A stretch of 64,000 nt of DNA from Kitasatospora sp. NBC_01246 (GCF_036226505.1 NZ_CP108484.1:2790001-2854000); one strand, 5' to 3'. Positions 44,705-52,855 are shown, numbered from the stretch's first letter. The notes: generated from the sequence alone by a model not told the origin. Made by a program: numbers and translations.

Positions 44705-45970
44705 ATGCTCACCGCCGCCCGCCTGGGCGCCGCCGCCCTGTCCGCCGCCCTGCTGGCCGGCGCCGCCGCCGCACCGGCCCTCGCCGACAGCCCCTCGGCC
44801 GGCGCCACCGCGCCCGTCCCCGAGGGCCTCTACGGCAAGGGCGACCCGACGTACGACGGCGTGTGGCGCCAGTCCCTCGCCCTCACCGCGCTGGCGGGCG
44901 CCAAGGTGACCCCGGCCGACTCCACCGTCTCCTGGCTCACCGGCCAGCAGTGCGCGGACGGCGGCTGGCCGTCCTACCGCGCGGACACCTCCGCCGCGTG
45001 CGACCCCAAGACCGAGGACAGCAACGCCACCGCCGTCGCCGTCCAGGCCCTGGTCGCGCTCGGCGGCTACCAGGACTCCGTCGACAAGGGCGTCCAGTGG
45101 TTCAAGGCCAACCAGAACGCGGACGGCAGCTGGCCCTACAACCCCGGCAGCCCCGGTGACGCCAACTCCACCGGCCTGGCCGTGAACGCCCTGCTCGCCG
45201 CCAAGCTGGACCCGGCGGCCGTCGCCAAGGCGGGCCGGAGCGCCTACGACGGGCTGGCGCTCTTCCAGCTCGGCTGCGCCGCCCCCGCCGACCAGCGCGG
45301 GGCCTTCGCCTACCAGCCCGACCCGGCCGGCGCGCTCGCCCCGAACGCCCTGGCCAGTGCCCAGGCCACGCTCGCCGCGGCGGGCGGGAAGCTGCCGGTC
45401 ACCAACACCAACCGGACGGACGCCGCGCCCAAGGCCCTGTCCTGCGCGAACGGCTCCACGGAACCGCTCGTGGCGCGCGCGGACTCCGCCGAGGCGGCCG
45501 GGGCCTACCTCACCGCCCAGCTCGCGGCCGGTGACCAGCACCTGACGCTGACCCTTCCCGGGGCCGCCCCGACCCCCGACTACACTGCCACCGCCTGGGC
45601 CGCGCTCGGCCTGATCCAGAGCGGGCACCCGCAGCAGGCGACCGGCGCGGTGGGCTGGCTGGCCAAGGAGGGCGGCACCTGGACCAAGGGCGGCAGCGAC
45701 GCCTCGGCCACCGCCACCCTGCTGCTGGTCGCCCAGGCCGCCCAGCGGGACCCCGCCGCGTTCGGCGGCGACCTGGTCGCGCAGCTGACGGCGCTGGGCC
45801 CGGCGCCCAAGGCGACCGGCGCGGCCTCCGCCCCCGCCTCCTCGGCGCCGGCCGAGAAGAAGAAGGACGGCGGCTTCGGCCAGTGGTGGGTGATCGGCGT
45901 CGGCCTGCTGATCGGCATCGGCGGCGGGCTGCTGCTGAGCCTGCAGCGCAAGCGGGGCCAGAAGCTGTGA
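44705..45970 (+). CDS. Exported alpha/alpha-toroid protein with C-terminal anchor, candidate B12-binding protein
   Basis: 421 residues: Sec signal cleaved after ...APALA (residue ~27), then prenyltransferase/squalene-oxidase-like repeats with recurrent DGxW turns (CADGGWPSYRADTSAACDPK, NQNADGSWPYNPGSPGDAN, GGTWTKGGSDASATATL), an Ala/Pro linker, and a C-terminal membrane helix WWVIGVGLLIGIGGGLLLS followed by QRKRGQKL. The toroid fold is the same as the alpha-domain of animal intrinsic factor and transcobalamin, which bind B12. With a cobalamin riboswitch upstream and ECF genes downstream, a surface B12-capture role is the natural inference. Confidence 0.82.
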   Translation: MLTAARLGAAALSAALLAGAAAAPALADSPSAGATAPVPEGLYGKGDPTYDGVWRQSLALTALAGAKVTPADSTVSWLTGQQCADGGWPSYRADTSAACDPKTEDSNATAVAVQALVALGGYQDSVDKGVQWFKANQNADGSWPYNPGSPGDANSTGLAVNALLAAKLDPAAVAKAGRSAYDGLALFQLGCAAPADQRGAFAYQPDPAGALAPNALASAQATLAAAGGKLPVTNTNRTDAAPKALSCANGSTEPLVARADSAEAAGAYLTAQLAAGDQHLTLTLPGAAPTPDYTATAWAALGLIQSGHPQQATGAVGWLAKEGGTWTKGGSDASATATLLLVAQAAQRDPAAFGGDLVAQLTALGPAPKATGAASAPASSAPAEKKKDGGFGQWWVIGVGLLIGIGGGLLLSLQRKRGQKL

Positions 45971-46821
45971 CCACCCCCGGCACCCCCCGAGCCACCGCCC
46001 ACGCCGCCGATGCCGACGATGCCGGTGTCGGTCGTGCCGGTGCGGGTCGCATTGGTGCGGGTCGCATTGGTGCGGGTCGCATTGGTGCTGGTCGCGCCGG
46101 TGCTGTTCGTGCCGGGCGGGCCTGTGCCGACCCCCAGCGGCGTCGGCGGGTGGTGGCCGCGGTCGTCCGGTTCCTCGCCGGACTGATCGCCGGGGTGCTG
46201 ATCCTGCTGGTCATCGGCGCGGCGCCCGCGCAGGCCGCCGGGTACCGGTACTGGTCGTTCTGGAAGTGGTCCGACGGCGCCTGGGGCTACCAGCAGCAGG
46301 GCCCGGCCGTGTACGTGCCGCAGGACGGGGGCGTGGACGGGTGGCGCTTCGCCGTCAGCCCCGACGGCGGCCGGGAGGCCGCCCGGCCCGGTGCCGCCGG
46401 GGACTTCGCCACCACCTGCGGCGGTACCGCCGAACAGCCGGGGCGCAAACGCGTCGCCGTGGTCCTGGACTTCGGCACCGCCGCCGACTCCCCCGGCGAG
46501 ACCCCGCCCGGACTCCGCACGGCCTGTGCGGTCGTGCCCACCGGTGCCAACTCGGCCGAGGTCCTGGCGGCCGTCGCCCCACCACTGCGGTACGACACCA
46601 ACGGCCTACTCTGTGCCATCGCCGGCTATCCGAAGGCCGGCTGCGGCGACCAGCTCGGCGCGGCGAACAAACCGGCCGCGAACGGTGCGGGGGGCGGTTC
46701 CGGGGGCGGCTCGGCCGACGGTGACCACGGCAGCGGCCCCGACATCGGCCTGATCGCGGGGGCTGTCCTGGTCGCCGCCCTGGCCGCCGGTGCGGTCTGG
46801 CAGGCCCGCCGTCGCCGCTGA
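45967..46821 (+). CDS. Exported SCO2322-like protein with two membrane segments
   Basis: 284 residues; the GTG at 45967 overlaps the preceding stop (GTGA). The first ~55 residues contain a repeat of GRIGA-type units and are then followed by a signal-like helix FLAGLIAGVLILLVIGAAP ending AQAA. The exported part starts GYRYWSFWKWSDGAWGYQQQ, with VYVPQDGGVDGWRFAVSPDG, paired Cys (TTCGGT, RTACAVV, LLCAIAGYPKAGCG) and a C-terminal helix IGLIAGAVLVAALAAGAVW with an RRRR tail. Known to me only as the SCO2322 family (recalled, not checked). Placed in the B12 operon between the toroid protein and EcfT. Confidence 0.78.
   Translation: MTTPGTPRATAHAADADDAGVGRAGAGRIGAGRIGAGRIGAGRAGAVRAGRACADPQRRRRVVAAVVRFLAGLIAGVLILLVIGAAPAQAAGYRYWSFWKWSDGAWGYQQQGPAVYVPQDGGVDGWRFAVSPDGGREAARPGAAGDFATTCGGTAEQPGRKRVAVVLDFGTAADSPGETPPGLRTACAVVPTGANSAEVLAAVAPPLRYDTNGLLCAIAGYPKAGCGDQLGAANKPAANGAGGGSGGGSADGDHGSGPDIGLIAGAVLVAALAAGAVWQARRRR
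46029..46108 (+). repeat. 15-bp minisatellite in coding sequence
   Basis: About five tandem copies of GTGCGGGTCGCATTG, the first and last degenerate, encoding the pentapeptide GRIGA repeatedly in the cytoplasmic N-terminal extension of the SCO2322-like protein. Copy number in multiples of 15 would keep the frame. Confidence 0.8.
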
Positions 46822-46832
46822 GTCGAGTCGAA

Positions 46833-47060
46833 TATGTAGACCGGTCCACCTATGTAGACCGGTCTGCATAGAAGGGGTACCGGGCCGGGCGCGCACCACG
46901 CGCCCGGCCCGTCAGCCCAACCCGGCCCCCGGGTTGGGTCCGGGCCTAGCGGGCCCCCAGCCCCACCCCGAGCCGGACCGGGACCTTTATACCGACCGGT
47001 CTACATAGAGAGCAGCCCATCTCTGTAGACCGGTCTACATATACCGACCGGTCTACAGAA
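46833..47060. promoter_or_regulatory. Five copies of a GTAGACCGGTCTAC-type palindromic operator
   Basis: Sites centred at about 46842, 46860, 46997, 47031 and 47049. The best (47024-47039) is a perfect 16-bp palindrome TGTAGACCGGTCTACA; site 2 has one mismatch, sites 1, 3 and 5 are half-degenerate. The first two centres are 18 bp apart, as are the last two. The array fills the 422-base gap between the SCO2322-like and EcfT genes and looks like cooperative TetR-family binding. No regulator gene is nearby. Confidence 0.7.
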
Positions 47061-47125
47061 ACCCCGGGCCCTAAGCGAAAGCAGGACCCCGCCCGCAGAA
47101 ACGTGGACAAGGCCGCAGGAAGCCC

Positions 47126-47164
47126 GCGGAGTAGGAAGTCGGCCCAGCCGACTTCCTACTCCGC
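47126..47164. terminator. Perfect 18-bp hairpin inside the B12 operon
   Basis: GCGGAGTAGGAAGTCGGC and its exact complement around loop CCA, 80 bases before the EcfT start. It could be an attenuating terminator between the two exported-protein genes and the ECF core, or an mRNA stabiliser. It is not preceded by a gene stop nearby. Confidence 0.55.
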
Positions 47165-47243
47165 CCCCACACCTGCACCCACCCCCACACCTGCACCCGC
47201 CCTCCACCCTCTCCCCCAACCGCCCCGACCTGGACCCCACCCC

Positions 47244-48413
47244 GTGACCACACCCCGCGCCCCCGGCCAGCCCCGCCCCCCGCGCCGCGCCCGCCTCCCC
47301 CGGCCTCCCCGCCGCACCCCGCGCGCCGCCCGCACCCCGCTCGGCCCCCGCCAACTGCACCCCGGCGCCTGGTGGCTGTGGGCACTCGGCCTCGGCGCGG
47401 CCGCCACCCGCACCACCAACCCGCTGCTGCTCCTCCTGCTCGCCGCCGTCGCCGGCTACGTCGTGGCCGCCCGCCGCGGGGACGCGCCGTGGTCCCGTTC
47501 CTACGGCGCGTTCCTCCGCCTCGGCCTGGTGGTCCTCGGCATCCGCCTGGTCTTCGCGGTCCTGCTCGGCTCCCCGATCCCCGGCACCCACGTCCTCCTC
47601 ACCCTCCCCGAAGTACCGCTGCCCGCCTGGGCGCAGGGCGTCCGGATCGGCGGCCGGGTCACCGTCGAGGGCCTGCTCGCCGCGCTCTACGACGGGCTGC
47701 GGCTGGCCACCCTGCTGGTCTGCGTCGGCGCCGCGAACGCCCTCGCCAGTCCGACCCGCCTGCTGCGCACGCTGCCCGGCGCGCTCTACGAGGCGGGCGT
47801 GGCCGTCGTGGTCGCGATGACCTTCGCGCCCAACCTGGTCGCCGACGTGCAGCGGCTGCGCGCCGCCCGCCGTCTGCGCGGGCGCACCGACCGGGGCGTG
47901 GCCGCCGTGCTGAGCGTCGGACTGCCCGTCCTGGAGGGCGCGTTGGAGCGTTCGGTCGCACTGGCCGCCGCGATGGACACCCGCGGCTTCGGCCGCACCA
48001 CCGACGTCCCGCCCCGCCTCGCCCGCACCACCGCCGCGCTCACCCTGTCCGGCCTGCTCGGGATCTGCCTCGCCGCCTACGGACTGCTCACCGCCGGCGG
48101 CGCCGGCTGGGCGGCGCCCGTCCTGCTGCTCGGCCTGGCCGCGGCCTTCGCCGGTCTGCTGCTCGGCGGCCGCCGCTCCCCCCGGACGCGCTACCGCCCC
48201 GACCCGTGGTCCCTCCCCGAGTGGCTGACCGCCGGATCGGGCGCCGCCGTGGCCGCGTTGACGATCTGGCTCTCCGCCCTCGACCCCGCCGCCTTCGCCC
48301 CGACCGTCGTCCCGCCGACCGCTCCCGCCCTGCCCCTGACCGCCGTGCTCGCCGTGCTGATCGGCCTGGTACCGGCGTTCGTCACCCCGCACCCGCCCCG
48401 GAGGGCCTCGTGA
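47244..48413 (+). CDS. ECF transporter transmembrane protein EcfT (CbiQ family)
   Basis: 389 residues. After a Pro/Arg-rich basic N-terminus of about 45 residues come five hydrophobic segments. LRTLPGALYEAGVAVVVAMT and the later MDTRGFGRTTDVPPR contain the paired coupling-helix motifs (A-M-x-x-R-G class) that contact the two EcfA ATPases. GTG at 47244 is preferred over the frame opening at 47103, which would run through the hairpin. It couples to the ATPase gene by a GTGA overlap. With the riboswitch upstream, cobalamin or a corrinoid is the expected substrate. Confidence 0.9.
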   Translation: MTTPRAPGQPRPPRRARLPRPPRRTPRAARTPLGPRQLHPGAWWLWALGLGAAATRTTNPLLLLLLAAVAGYVVAARRGDAPWSRSYGAFLRLGLVVLGIRLVFAVLLGSPIPGTHVLLTLPEVPLPAWAQGVRIGGRVTVEGLLAALYDGLRLATLLVCVGAANALASPTRLLRTLPGALYEAGVAVVVAMTFAPNLVADVQRLRAARRLRGRTDRGVAAVLSVGLPVLEGALERSVALAAAMDTRGFGRTTDVPPRLARTTAALTLSGLLGICLAAYGLLTAGGAGWAAPVLLLGLAAAFAGLLLGGRRSPRTRYRPDPWSLPEWLTAGSGAAVAALTIWLSALDPAAFAPTVVPPTAPALPLTAVLAVLIGLVPAFVTPHPPRRAS

Positions 48414-50023
48414 TCACCTTCGAGCAGGTCTCCGTCCAGTACGCCGATGCCGAGGCTCCGGCGCTCAGCGGCGTCGACCTGACCGTCCCCGAAGGGGAGC
48501 TCTGCCTGCTGGTGGGCCCCTCCGGCTCCGGCAAGTCCACCCTGCTGGGCACCGTCAGCGGCCTCGTCCCGCACTTCACCGGCGGCGTGCTGCACGGCCG
48601 GGTGACCGTCGCCGGGCGCGACACCCGGGAGCACCGGCCGCGCGAACTCGCCGACCTGGTCGGCACGGTGGGCCAGGACCCGCTCGCCCACTTCGTCACC
48701 GACACGGTCGAGGACGAACTCGCCTACGGCATGGAGTCGCTGGGCCTGGCGCCGGACGTGATGCGGCGCCGGGTCGAGGAGACGCTCGACATGCTCGGCC
48801 TCGCCGATCTGCGCGACCGCGCACTCGGCTCGCTCTCCGGCGGCCAGCAACAACGCGTCGCCATCGGCTCGGTGCTCACCGTCCACCCGCGCGTTCTGGT
48901 CCTGGACGAGCCCACCTCGGCCCTCGACCCGGGCGCCGCCGAGGAGGTGCTGGCGGTCCTGCAACGCCTGGTCCACGACCTGGGCACCACCGTCCTGATG
49001 GCGGAGCACCGGCTGGAGCGGGTCGTCCAGTACGCCGACCAGGTCCTGCTGCTGACCCCCGGCGCCCCGCCCGTCCTCGGCGAACCGGCCGAGGTGATGG
49101 CGCACTCCCCCGTCCACCCGCCCGTGGTCGGCCTCGGCCGGCTCGCCGGATGGACCCCGCTGCCGCTCACGGTCCGCGACGCCCGCCGCAAGGCCGCCAC
49201 CCTCCGTACCCGACTGGACGGCCTGCTCCCCGCCGCCGCACCCACCGACCCGGCCACCGCCCCGCTCGCCACCGCCGACCGCCTCGCCGTCAAGCGCGGC
49301 CCCGTCCCGGCTCTGCGCGGAGTGGACCTCGCCCTCCACCCCGGGGAGATCACGGCACTCATGGGCCGCAACGGCGCCGGCAAGTCCACCCTGCTCGGCG
49401 CCCTGGTCGGCCTGCACGCCCCCGCCGCCGGCAGCGTCCGGGTCGGCGGCCGGACCCCGCACCGCACCCGGCCCGCCGAGCTGATCCGCCAGGTCGGCCT
49501 CGTCCCGCAGGACCCGCGCGACCTGCTGTACGGGGAGAGCGTCGCCGCTGAGTGCGCCGCGGCGGACGGCGACGCGGGCGCCGACCCGGGCACCTGCCGC
49601 GCCCTGGTGGAGCGGCTACTGCCCGGCATCGCCGACGCCACCCACCCGCGCGACCTCTCCGAGGGCCAACGGCTCACTCTGGCACTGGCCGTGGTGCTCA
49701 CCGCCCGGCCGCCGCTGATCCTGCTCGACGAGCCCACCCGGGGTCTCGACTACGCCGCCAAGGCCCGCCTGGTGGAGATCCTGCGGACGCTCGCCGCCGA
49801 GGGCCACGCCGTCCTGCTCGCTACCCACGACGTCGAACTCGCCGCCGAACTCGCCCACCGCACGGTGATCCTGGCCGACGGAGAGATCGTCGCGGACGGC
49901 CCGACCCCGGAGGTGGTGGTCTCCTCCCCCACCTTCGCCCCGCAGGTCTCCAAGATCCTCGCGCCCGGGCCCTGGCTCACCGTCCACCAGGTCGAACGGG
50001 CCCTCGCCGGGAGCGCCGAATGA
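48410..50023 (+). CDS. Fused double ABC ATPase of an ECF transporter (EcfA1-EcfA2)
   Basis: 537 residues with two nucleotide-binding domains. Domain 1 (1-~225): Walker A VGPSGSGKSTLL, Q-loop VGQDPLAHFV, signature LSGGQQQRVAIG, Walker B VLVLDEPTSALD, His in LMAEHRLERV. Domain 2 (~290-537): Walker A MGRNGAGKSTLL, Q-loop VPQDPRDLLY, a shortened signature LSEGQRLTLAL, Walker B LILLDEPTRGLD, His in LLATHDVELA. Both sites look competent. The fusion joins EcfA and EcfA' that are separate in many bacteria. Overlaps by GTGA/ATGA with the flanking EcfT and S-component genes. Confidence 0.93.
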   Translation: MITFEQVSVQYADAEAPALSGVDLTVPEGELCLLVGPSGSGKSTLLGTVSGLVPHFTGGVLHGRVTVAGRDTREHRPRELADLVGTVGQDPLAHFVTDTVEDELAYGMESLGLAPDVMRRRVEETLDMLGLADLRDRALGSLSGGQQQRVAIGSVLTVHPRVLVLDEPTSALDPGAAEEVLAVLQRLVHDLGTTVLMAEHRLERVVQYADQVLLLTPGAPPVLGEPAEVMAHSPVHPPVVGLGRLAGWTPLPLTVRDARRKAATLRTRLDGLLPAAAPTDPATAPLATADRLAVKRGPVPALRGVDLALHPGEITALMGRNGAGKSTLLGALVGLHAPAAGSVRVGGRTPHRTRPAELIRQVGLVPQDPRDLLYGESVAAECAAADGDAGADPGTCRALVERLLPGIADATHPRDLSEGQRLTLALAVVLTARPPLILLDEPTRGLDYAAKARLVEILRTLAAEGHAVLLATHDVELAAELAHRTVILADGEIVADGPTPEVVVSSPTFAPQVSKILAPGPWLTVHQVERALAGSAE

Positions 50024-50922
50024 ACCGAAGCCGAATGCCCCGAAGCCGAACGAACCCAAGCCGGACGAACCGCACCCCGCGCGCGGGTAACCGCCCCGTC
50101 CCCCTCGGCCAGCGCTCGATCGCCACCCTGCTGCTCACCTCCTCGGTCGGCGTGGCCGCCTTCGGCTGGCCGCTGCTCGCCGCCACCGACTCCGCCCTGG
50201 TCGGCCACTCCACCGACGCCCCCTGGCTGTTCGCCCTCCTCCTGCCGCTCCTCCTCGCGGTGGTGATCGCCCAGATCTCCGAGGGCCGCGCGGCCGGCGG
50301 CGGCGCGCCGGGCCTGGACGCCAAGTCGGTCGCCCTGCTCGGTGTCCTGGCCGCGGCGGGCGCCGCGCTGCGCCCGCTCGGCGCGGGCACCGCCGGCCTG
50401 GAGCCGATGTTCTTCCTGATGGTGCTCGCCGGGCGGGTCCTCGGCCCCGGCTTCGGCTTCGTCCTCGGCTCGCTCTCGATGTTCGCCTCCGCGCTGCTGA
50501 CCGGCGGCGTCGGCCCCTGGCTGCCGTTCCAGATGCTCGCCATGGGCTGGGTCTGTCTGGGCGCCGGCCTGCTCCCGGGCGCCGCCACCCTGCGCGGCCG
50601 CCGCGAACTCGCCCTGCTCGCCGGCTACGGCGCCGTCGCCTCACTGCTCTACGGCACGGTGATGAACCTCCAGGGCTGGCCTTATATCGCCGGCCTGTCC
50701 GGCTCGATCTCCTTCGTCCCGGGGGACGACGTGAGCGCCAACCTGGTCCGCTTCGCCGCCTACTGCCTCACCACCTCCCTCGGCTGGGACCTCCCCCGCG
50801 CCGTCCTCACCGTCGTCCTCTGCCTCACCCTCGGCACCACCGTCCTCCGCGCCCTCCGCCGAGCCACCCGCCGCGCCGCCTTCGCCGCCCCGGTCGAGTT
50901 CCGCCCACCGCCCACCCCCTGA
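50020..50922 (+). CDS. ECF transporter substrate-binding S component, probably for cobalamin
   Basis: 300 residues, six to seven hydrophobic helices, after a basic N-terminus. Conserved-looking loops: DAKSVALLGVLAAAGAALRP, FFLMVLAGRVLGPGFGFVLG followed by SLSMFASALLTGGVGPWLP, and GTVMNLQGWPYIAG. These match the CbrT-type/energy-coupling S proteins (DUF6580/ECF_trnsprt-like) more than vitamin-specific BioY or RibU. Start ATG 50020 overlaps the ATPase stop by four bases. As last gene under the cobalamin riboswitch it most likely binds B12 or a precursor corrinoid. Confidence 0.85.
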   Translation: MNRSRMPRSRTNPSRTNRTPRAGNRPVPLGQRSIATLLLTSSVGVAAFGWPLLAATDSALVGHSTDAPWLFALLLPLLLAVVIAQISEGRAAGGGAPGLDAKSVALLGVLAAAGAALRPLGAGTAGLEPMFFLMVLAGRVLGPGFGFVLGSLSMFASALLTGGVGPWLPFQMLAMGWVCLGAGLLPGAATLRGRRELALLAGYGAVASLLYGTVMNLQGWPYIAGLSGSISFVPGDDVSANLVRFAAYCLTTSLGWDLPRAVLTVVLCLTLGTTVLRALRRATRRAAFAAPVEFRPPPTP

Positions 50923-50924
50923 AC

Positions 50925-50960
50925 GGTGGTGCGCCCGGGCCGAATCCGGGGCGCACCACC
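50925..50960 (+). terminator. Terminator of the B12 uptake operon
   Basis: 12-bp perfect stem GGTGGTGCGCCC / GGGCGCACCACC with a 12-base loop, starting 3 bases after the S-component stop. Confidence 0.75.
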
Positions 50961-51113
50961 TCGATGGGCAGGACGGCCGAGACCCGCGAGAAGGTCCGGG
51001 GGCAACTCGGCCGAACTGTGGCCAGGCGCTTGGCGGCCTGGAACGTCTCCCCCACCGCCCCGACGGCGGCCGGCTGTTGACCCGCTGTGGCCCACGGCCA
51101 CCGGCTGATCATC

Positions 51114-51128
51114 GTTGTCGACGACAAC
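51114..51128. promoter_or_regulatory. Isolated GTTGTCG-A-CGACAAC palindrome
   Basis: Seven-base perfect arms around one A, in the 282-base gap between the B12 operon and the DoxX-like gene, downstream of both. It looks like an operator, but no gene starts at a suitable distance; it may be a remnant or act on a neighbour. Confidence 0.35.
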
Positions 51129-51204
51129 TCATGACGCTCACCGGTGGCCGCCCTCGGAGGAGACTCGGCACAGTCGAGGCCGGCGCCGGGCCGGCCGGCC
51201 GCTG

Positions 51205-51555
51205 TCAGAGGGTGGCGGCGCGCAGCACGACCAGGGCGACGGAGACGATGGTGAGGACCGCCGCCGGAGACGCGCCCCTGCGGTCGCCGACGCGCAGGTG
51301 GAAGGCGACCGCCCCGGCGAAGTAGAGCGAAAGGCCTATCGCGGCGGCGATCCCGACGGGTCCCCACCGGAGTCCGGCGATCGCACCGGCCGCGCCAGCG
51401 ATCTGAGCGCCGATCAGGAAGGCCATCATGCTCTGCGACAGTCCGAGTGTGGACATCTGCTCGGTGATGTGCCGCGTCCGCAGAGCCTTGGCCCCGGCCG
51501 ATGCCAGGAGAAGCGCCGACATGACCACGGTGACGACGGCGAGTGAGACGAACAT
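51205..51555 (-). CDS. DoxX-like small membrane protein
   Basis: 116 residues with four hydrophobic helices: LAVVTVVMSALLLASAGAKA, MMAFLIGAQIAGAAGAIAGL, PVGIAAAIGLSLYFAGAVAF and AVLTIVSVALVVLRAATL. The pattern, including the GAKALRT end of helix 1 and HLRVGDRR, matches DoxX-like proteins, a family linked to thiol/redox homeostasis in some bacteria. Divergent from an HxlR regulator whose family often controls such redox genes. Confidence 0.75.
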   Translation of the reverse strand: MFVSLAVVTVVMSALLLASAGAKALRTRHITEQMSTLGLSQSMMAFLIGAQIAGAAGAIAGLRWGPVGIAAAIGLSLYFAGAVAFHLRVGDRRGASPAAVLTIVSVALVVLRAATL

Positions 51556-51619
51556 GGCTGAACCTCAATCATGCGATGCGAGTGAGAGGCGTGCGCACCT
51601 CCACGACGATAGGCGGCCA

Positions 51620-51640
51620 TCAGGTACCTCCAGGTAACCT
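51620..51640. promoter_or_regulatory. HxlR operator / leaderless promoter
   Basis: Tandem CAGGTA-CCTC-CAGGTA followed by ACCT; TAACCT (51635-51640) ends seven bases before the HxlR ATG, fitting a leaderless start. GGTACC and GGTAACC half-sites suggest binding by the HxlR protein itself, in the 92-base gap shared with the DoxX-like gene. Confidence 0.5.
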
Positions 51641-51647
51641 TCGGGTC

Positions 51648-52079
51648 ATGAGCCTGCGACCGGGAATCGCCTTCCTCGCCGACTGTCCCGCTCTCCTGGC
51701 CATGGAGATCATCGCCAGCAAGTGGTCCATGGTCACGCTCTTCGCGCTGACCGACGGCCCGTTGCGTCACGGCGAGTTGGTCGAGCTGAGCGGTGGCGTC
51801 TCGCGCAAGGTGCTGACCCAGACGTTGCGCCGGCTCCAGGCCAACGGGCTGGTCGAGCGGCACGCGTACGCCGAGGCGCCGCCGCGCGTGGAGTACTGCC
51901 TGACCGATCTCGGGCGAACCCTGGAGGAGCCCATCAGGATGCTCACCGCATGGGCGCGGGAGAACGGCGAGGCGGTCGTCACCTTCCGGGAAGCAGCCGA
52001 GGCGGCCGGGGCCATCCAGGCGGATCGGGCAACCCCGACGCAGACTCCTCCCGTTGATGAGGAGCCGAACCGCTTCTGA
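51648..52079 (+). CDS. HxlR-family transcriptional regulator
   Basis: 143 residues. CPALLAMEIIASKWSMVTLF (conserved Cys and Trp of the family), then DGPLRHGELVELSGGVSRKV and LTQTLRRLQANGLVERHAYA form the MarR-like winged helix, followed by PPRVEYCLTDLGRTLEEPI. The Cys near the N-terminus is the redox- or electrophile-sensing residue in many HxlR proteins. ATG 51648, probably leaderless. Likely represses or activates the divergent DoxX-like gene and itself. Confidence 0.9.
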   Translation: MSLRPGIAFLADCPALLAMEIIASKWSMVTLFALTDGPLRHGELVELSGGVSRKVLTQTLRRLQANGLVERHAYAEAPPRVEYCLTDLGRTLEEPIRMLTAWARENGEAVVTFREAAEAAGAIQADRATPTQTPPVDEEPNRF

Positions 52080-52229
52080 TCAAGAGAAGAGGCCGGACCT
52101 GGAGACCCTGGCGTCGCCTCGGGCAGCCTTCTCTCGGAACGGCGGCGAAGGGCAAGGCGCTCCTCGACAGCCCGTCCCGGTCGGCCGCCGCCCACCTCGC
52201 CGTCATCGCGGGCGGCTGAGAACGTGGTT

Positions 52230-52269
52230 CGGGCCCTCCCCCGCGAAACCCGTGCGAGGAGAGGGCCCG
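52230..52269. terminator. Convergent terminator between HxlR and monooxygenase genes
   Basis: CGGGCCCTC / GAGGGCCCG stem (9 bp, perfect) with a 22-base loop, ending 11 bases before the stop of the minus-strand monooxygenase. Confidence 0.55.
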
Positions 52270-52279
52270 AGGGAAGCGA

Positions 52280-52612
52280 TCAGCCCTTCGGGCCGGCCGA
52301 CTGGACGACCTCGAAGGACCAGAGGGTCGAGCCGGAGGCCGCCGGGCGCTGCGGCGCCTCGCCCTCGGCGGGCGGCGGGCCCTGGCGGTGGGCAGCCTGC
52401 ATGGGGCCCTCCATCCAGGCCTTGAAGGACTCCTCGTCGGCCCACCGGGTGTAGACGAGGTAGTTGTCGGTGCCCTCGACCGGGCGGAGCAGTTCGAACC
52501 ACTCGAAGCCGTCGGAGTTCTCCACGGAGCCCGCGCGGGAGGCGAAGCGCTTCTCCAGCACCTCGCGCTGCTCGGTGGGGACGGTCAGTACGTTGATCTT
52601 GACTACGCTCAT
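52280..52612 (-). CDS. Antibiotic biosynthesis monooxygenase-domain protein
   Basis: 110 residues, ferredoxin-like ABM domain. VKINVLTVPTEQREVLEKRF opens the fold, FEWFELLRPVEGTDNYLVYT carries the conserved Phe/Glu, and RWADEESFKAWMEGPMQAAH is the DEESFKAWM segment used by heme-degrading and quinone-forming members. The last ~30 residues are a Pro/Gly tail. Cofactor-less monooxygenase or heme-degrading role cannot be separated by sequence alone. ATG at 52612. Confidence 0.85.
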   Translation of the reverse strand: MSVVKINVLTVPTEQREVLEKRFASRAGSVENSDGFEWFELLRPVEGTDNYLVYTRWADEESFKAWMEGPMQAAHRQGPPPAEGEAPQRPAASGSTLWSFEVVQSAGPKG

Positions 52613-52808
52613 GGCTCCATCCTGCCCCACAAGCGGGTGGCGGCAGGCGCGGAACGTCTCCCCGACCGAGCGGTGGCGCGTCCCGAAGTCGCGGCAGCCT
52701 GACCCGGACCCGCGCAACGACGAGGCCTCCTGGGCATGGTCGACCAGCTGAACCGCGGCGGCCACCTCCGCCTGGCCCGGCCCCCGGCGGCCGCCGAACC
52801 TCCACCGG

Positions 52809-52840
52809 CCCCCGCACCGCTCCGGAAGGGGCGGTGCGGG
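52809..52840 (-). terminator. Terminator of the cupin gene
   Basis: CCCCGCACCGC / GCGGTGCGGGG, 11-bp perfect stem, 10-base loop, 15 bases beyond the stop of the minus-strand cupin gene. Confidence 0.6.
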
Positions 52841-52855
52841 GCCGATGCCCGTGGA

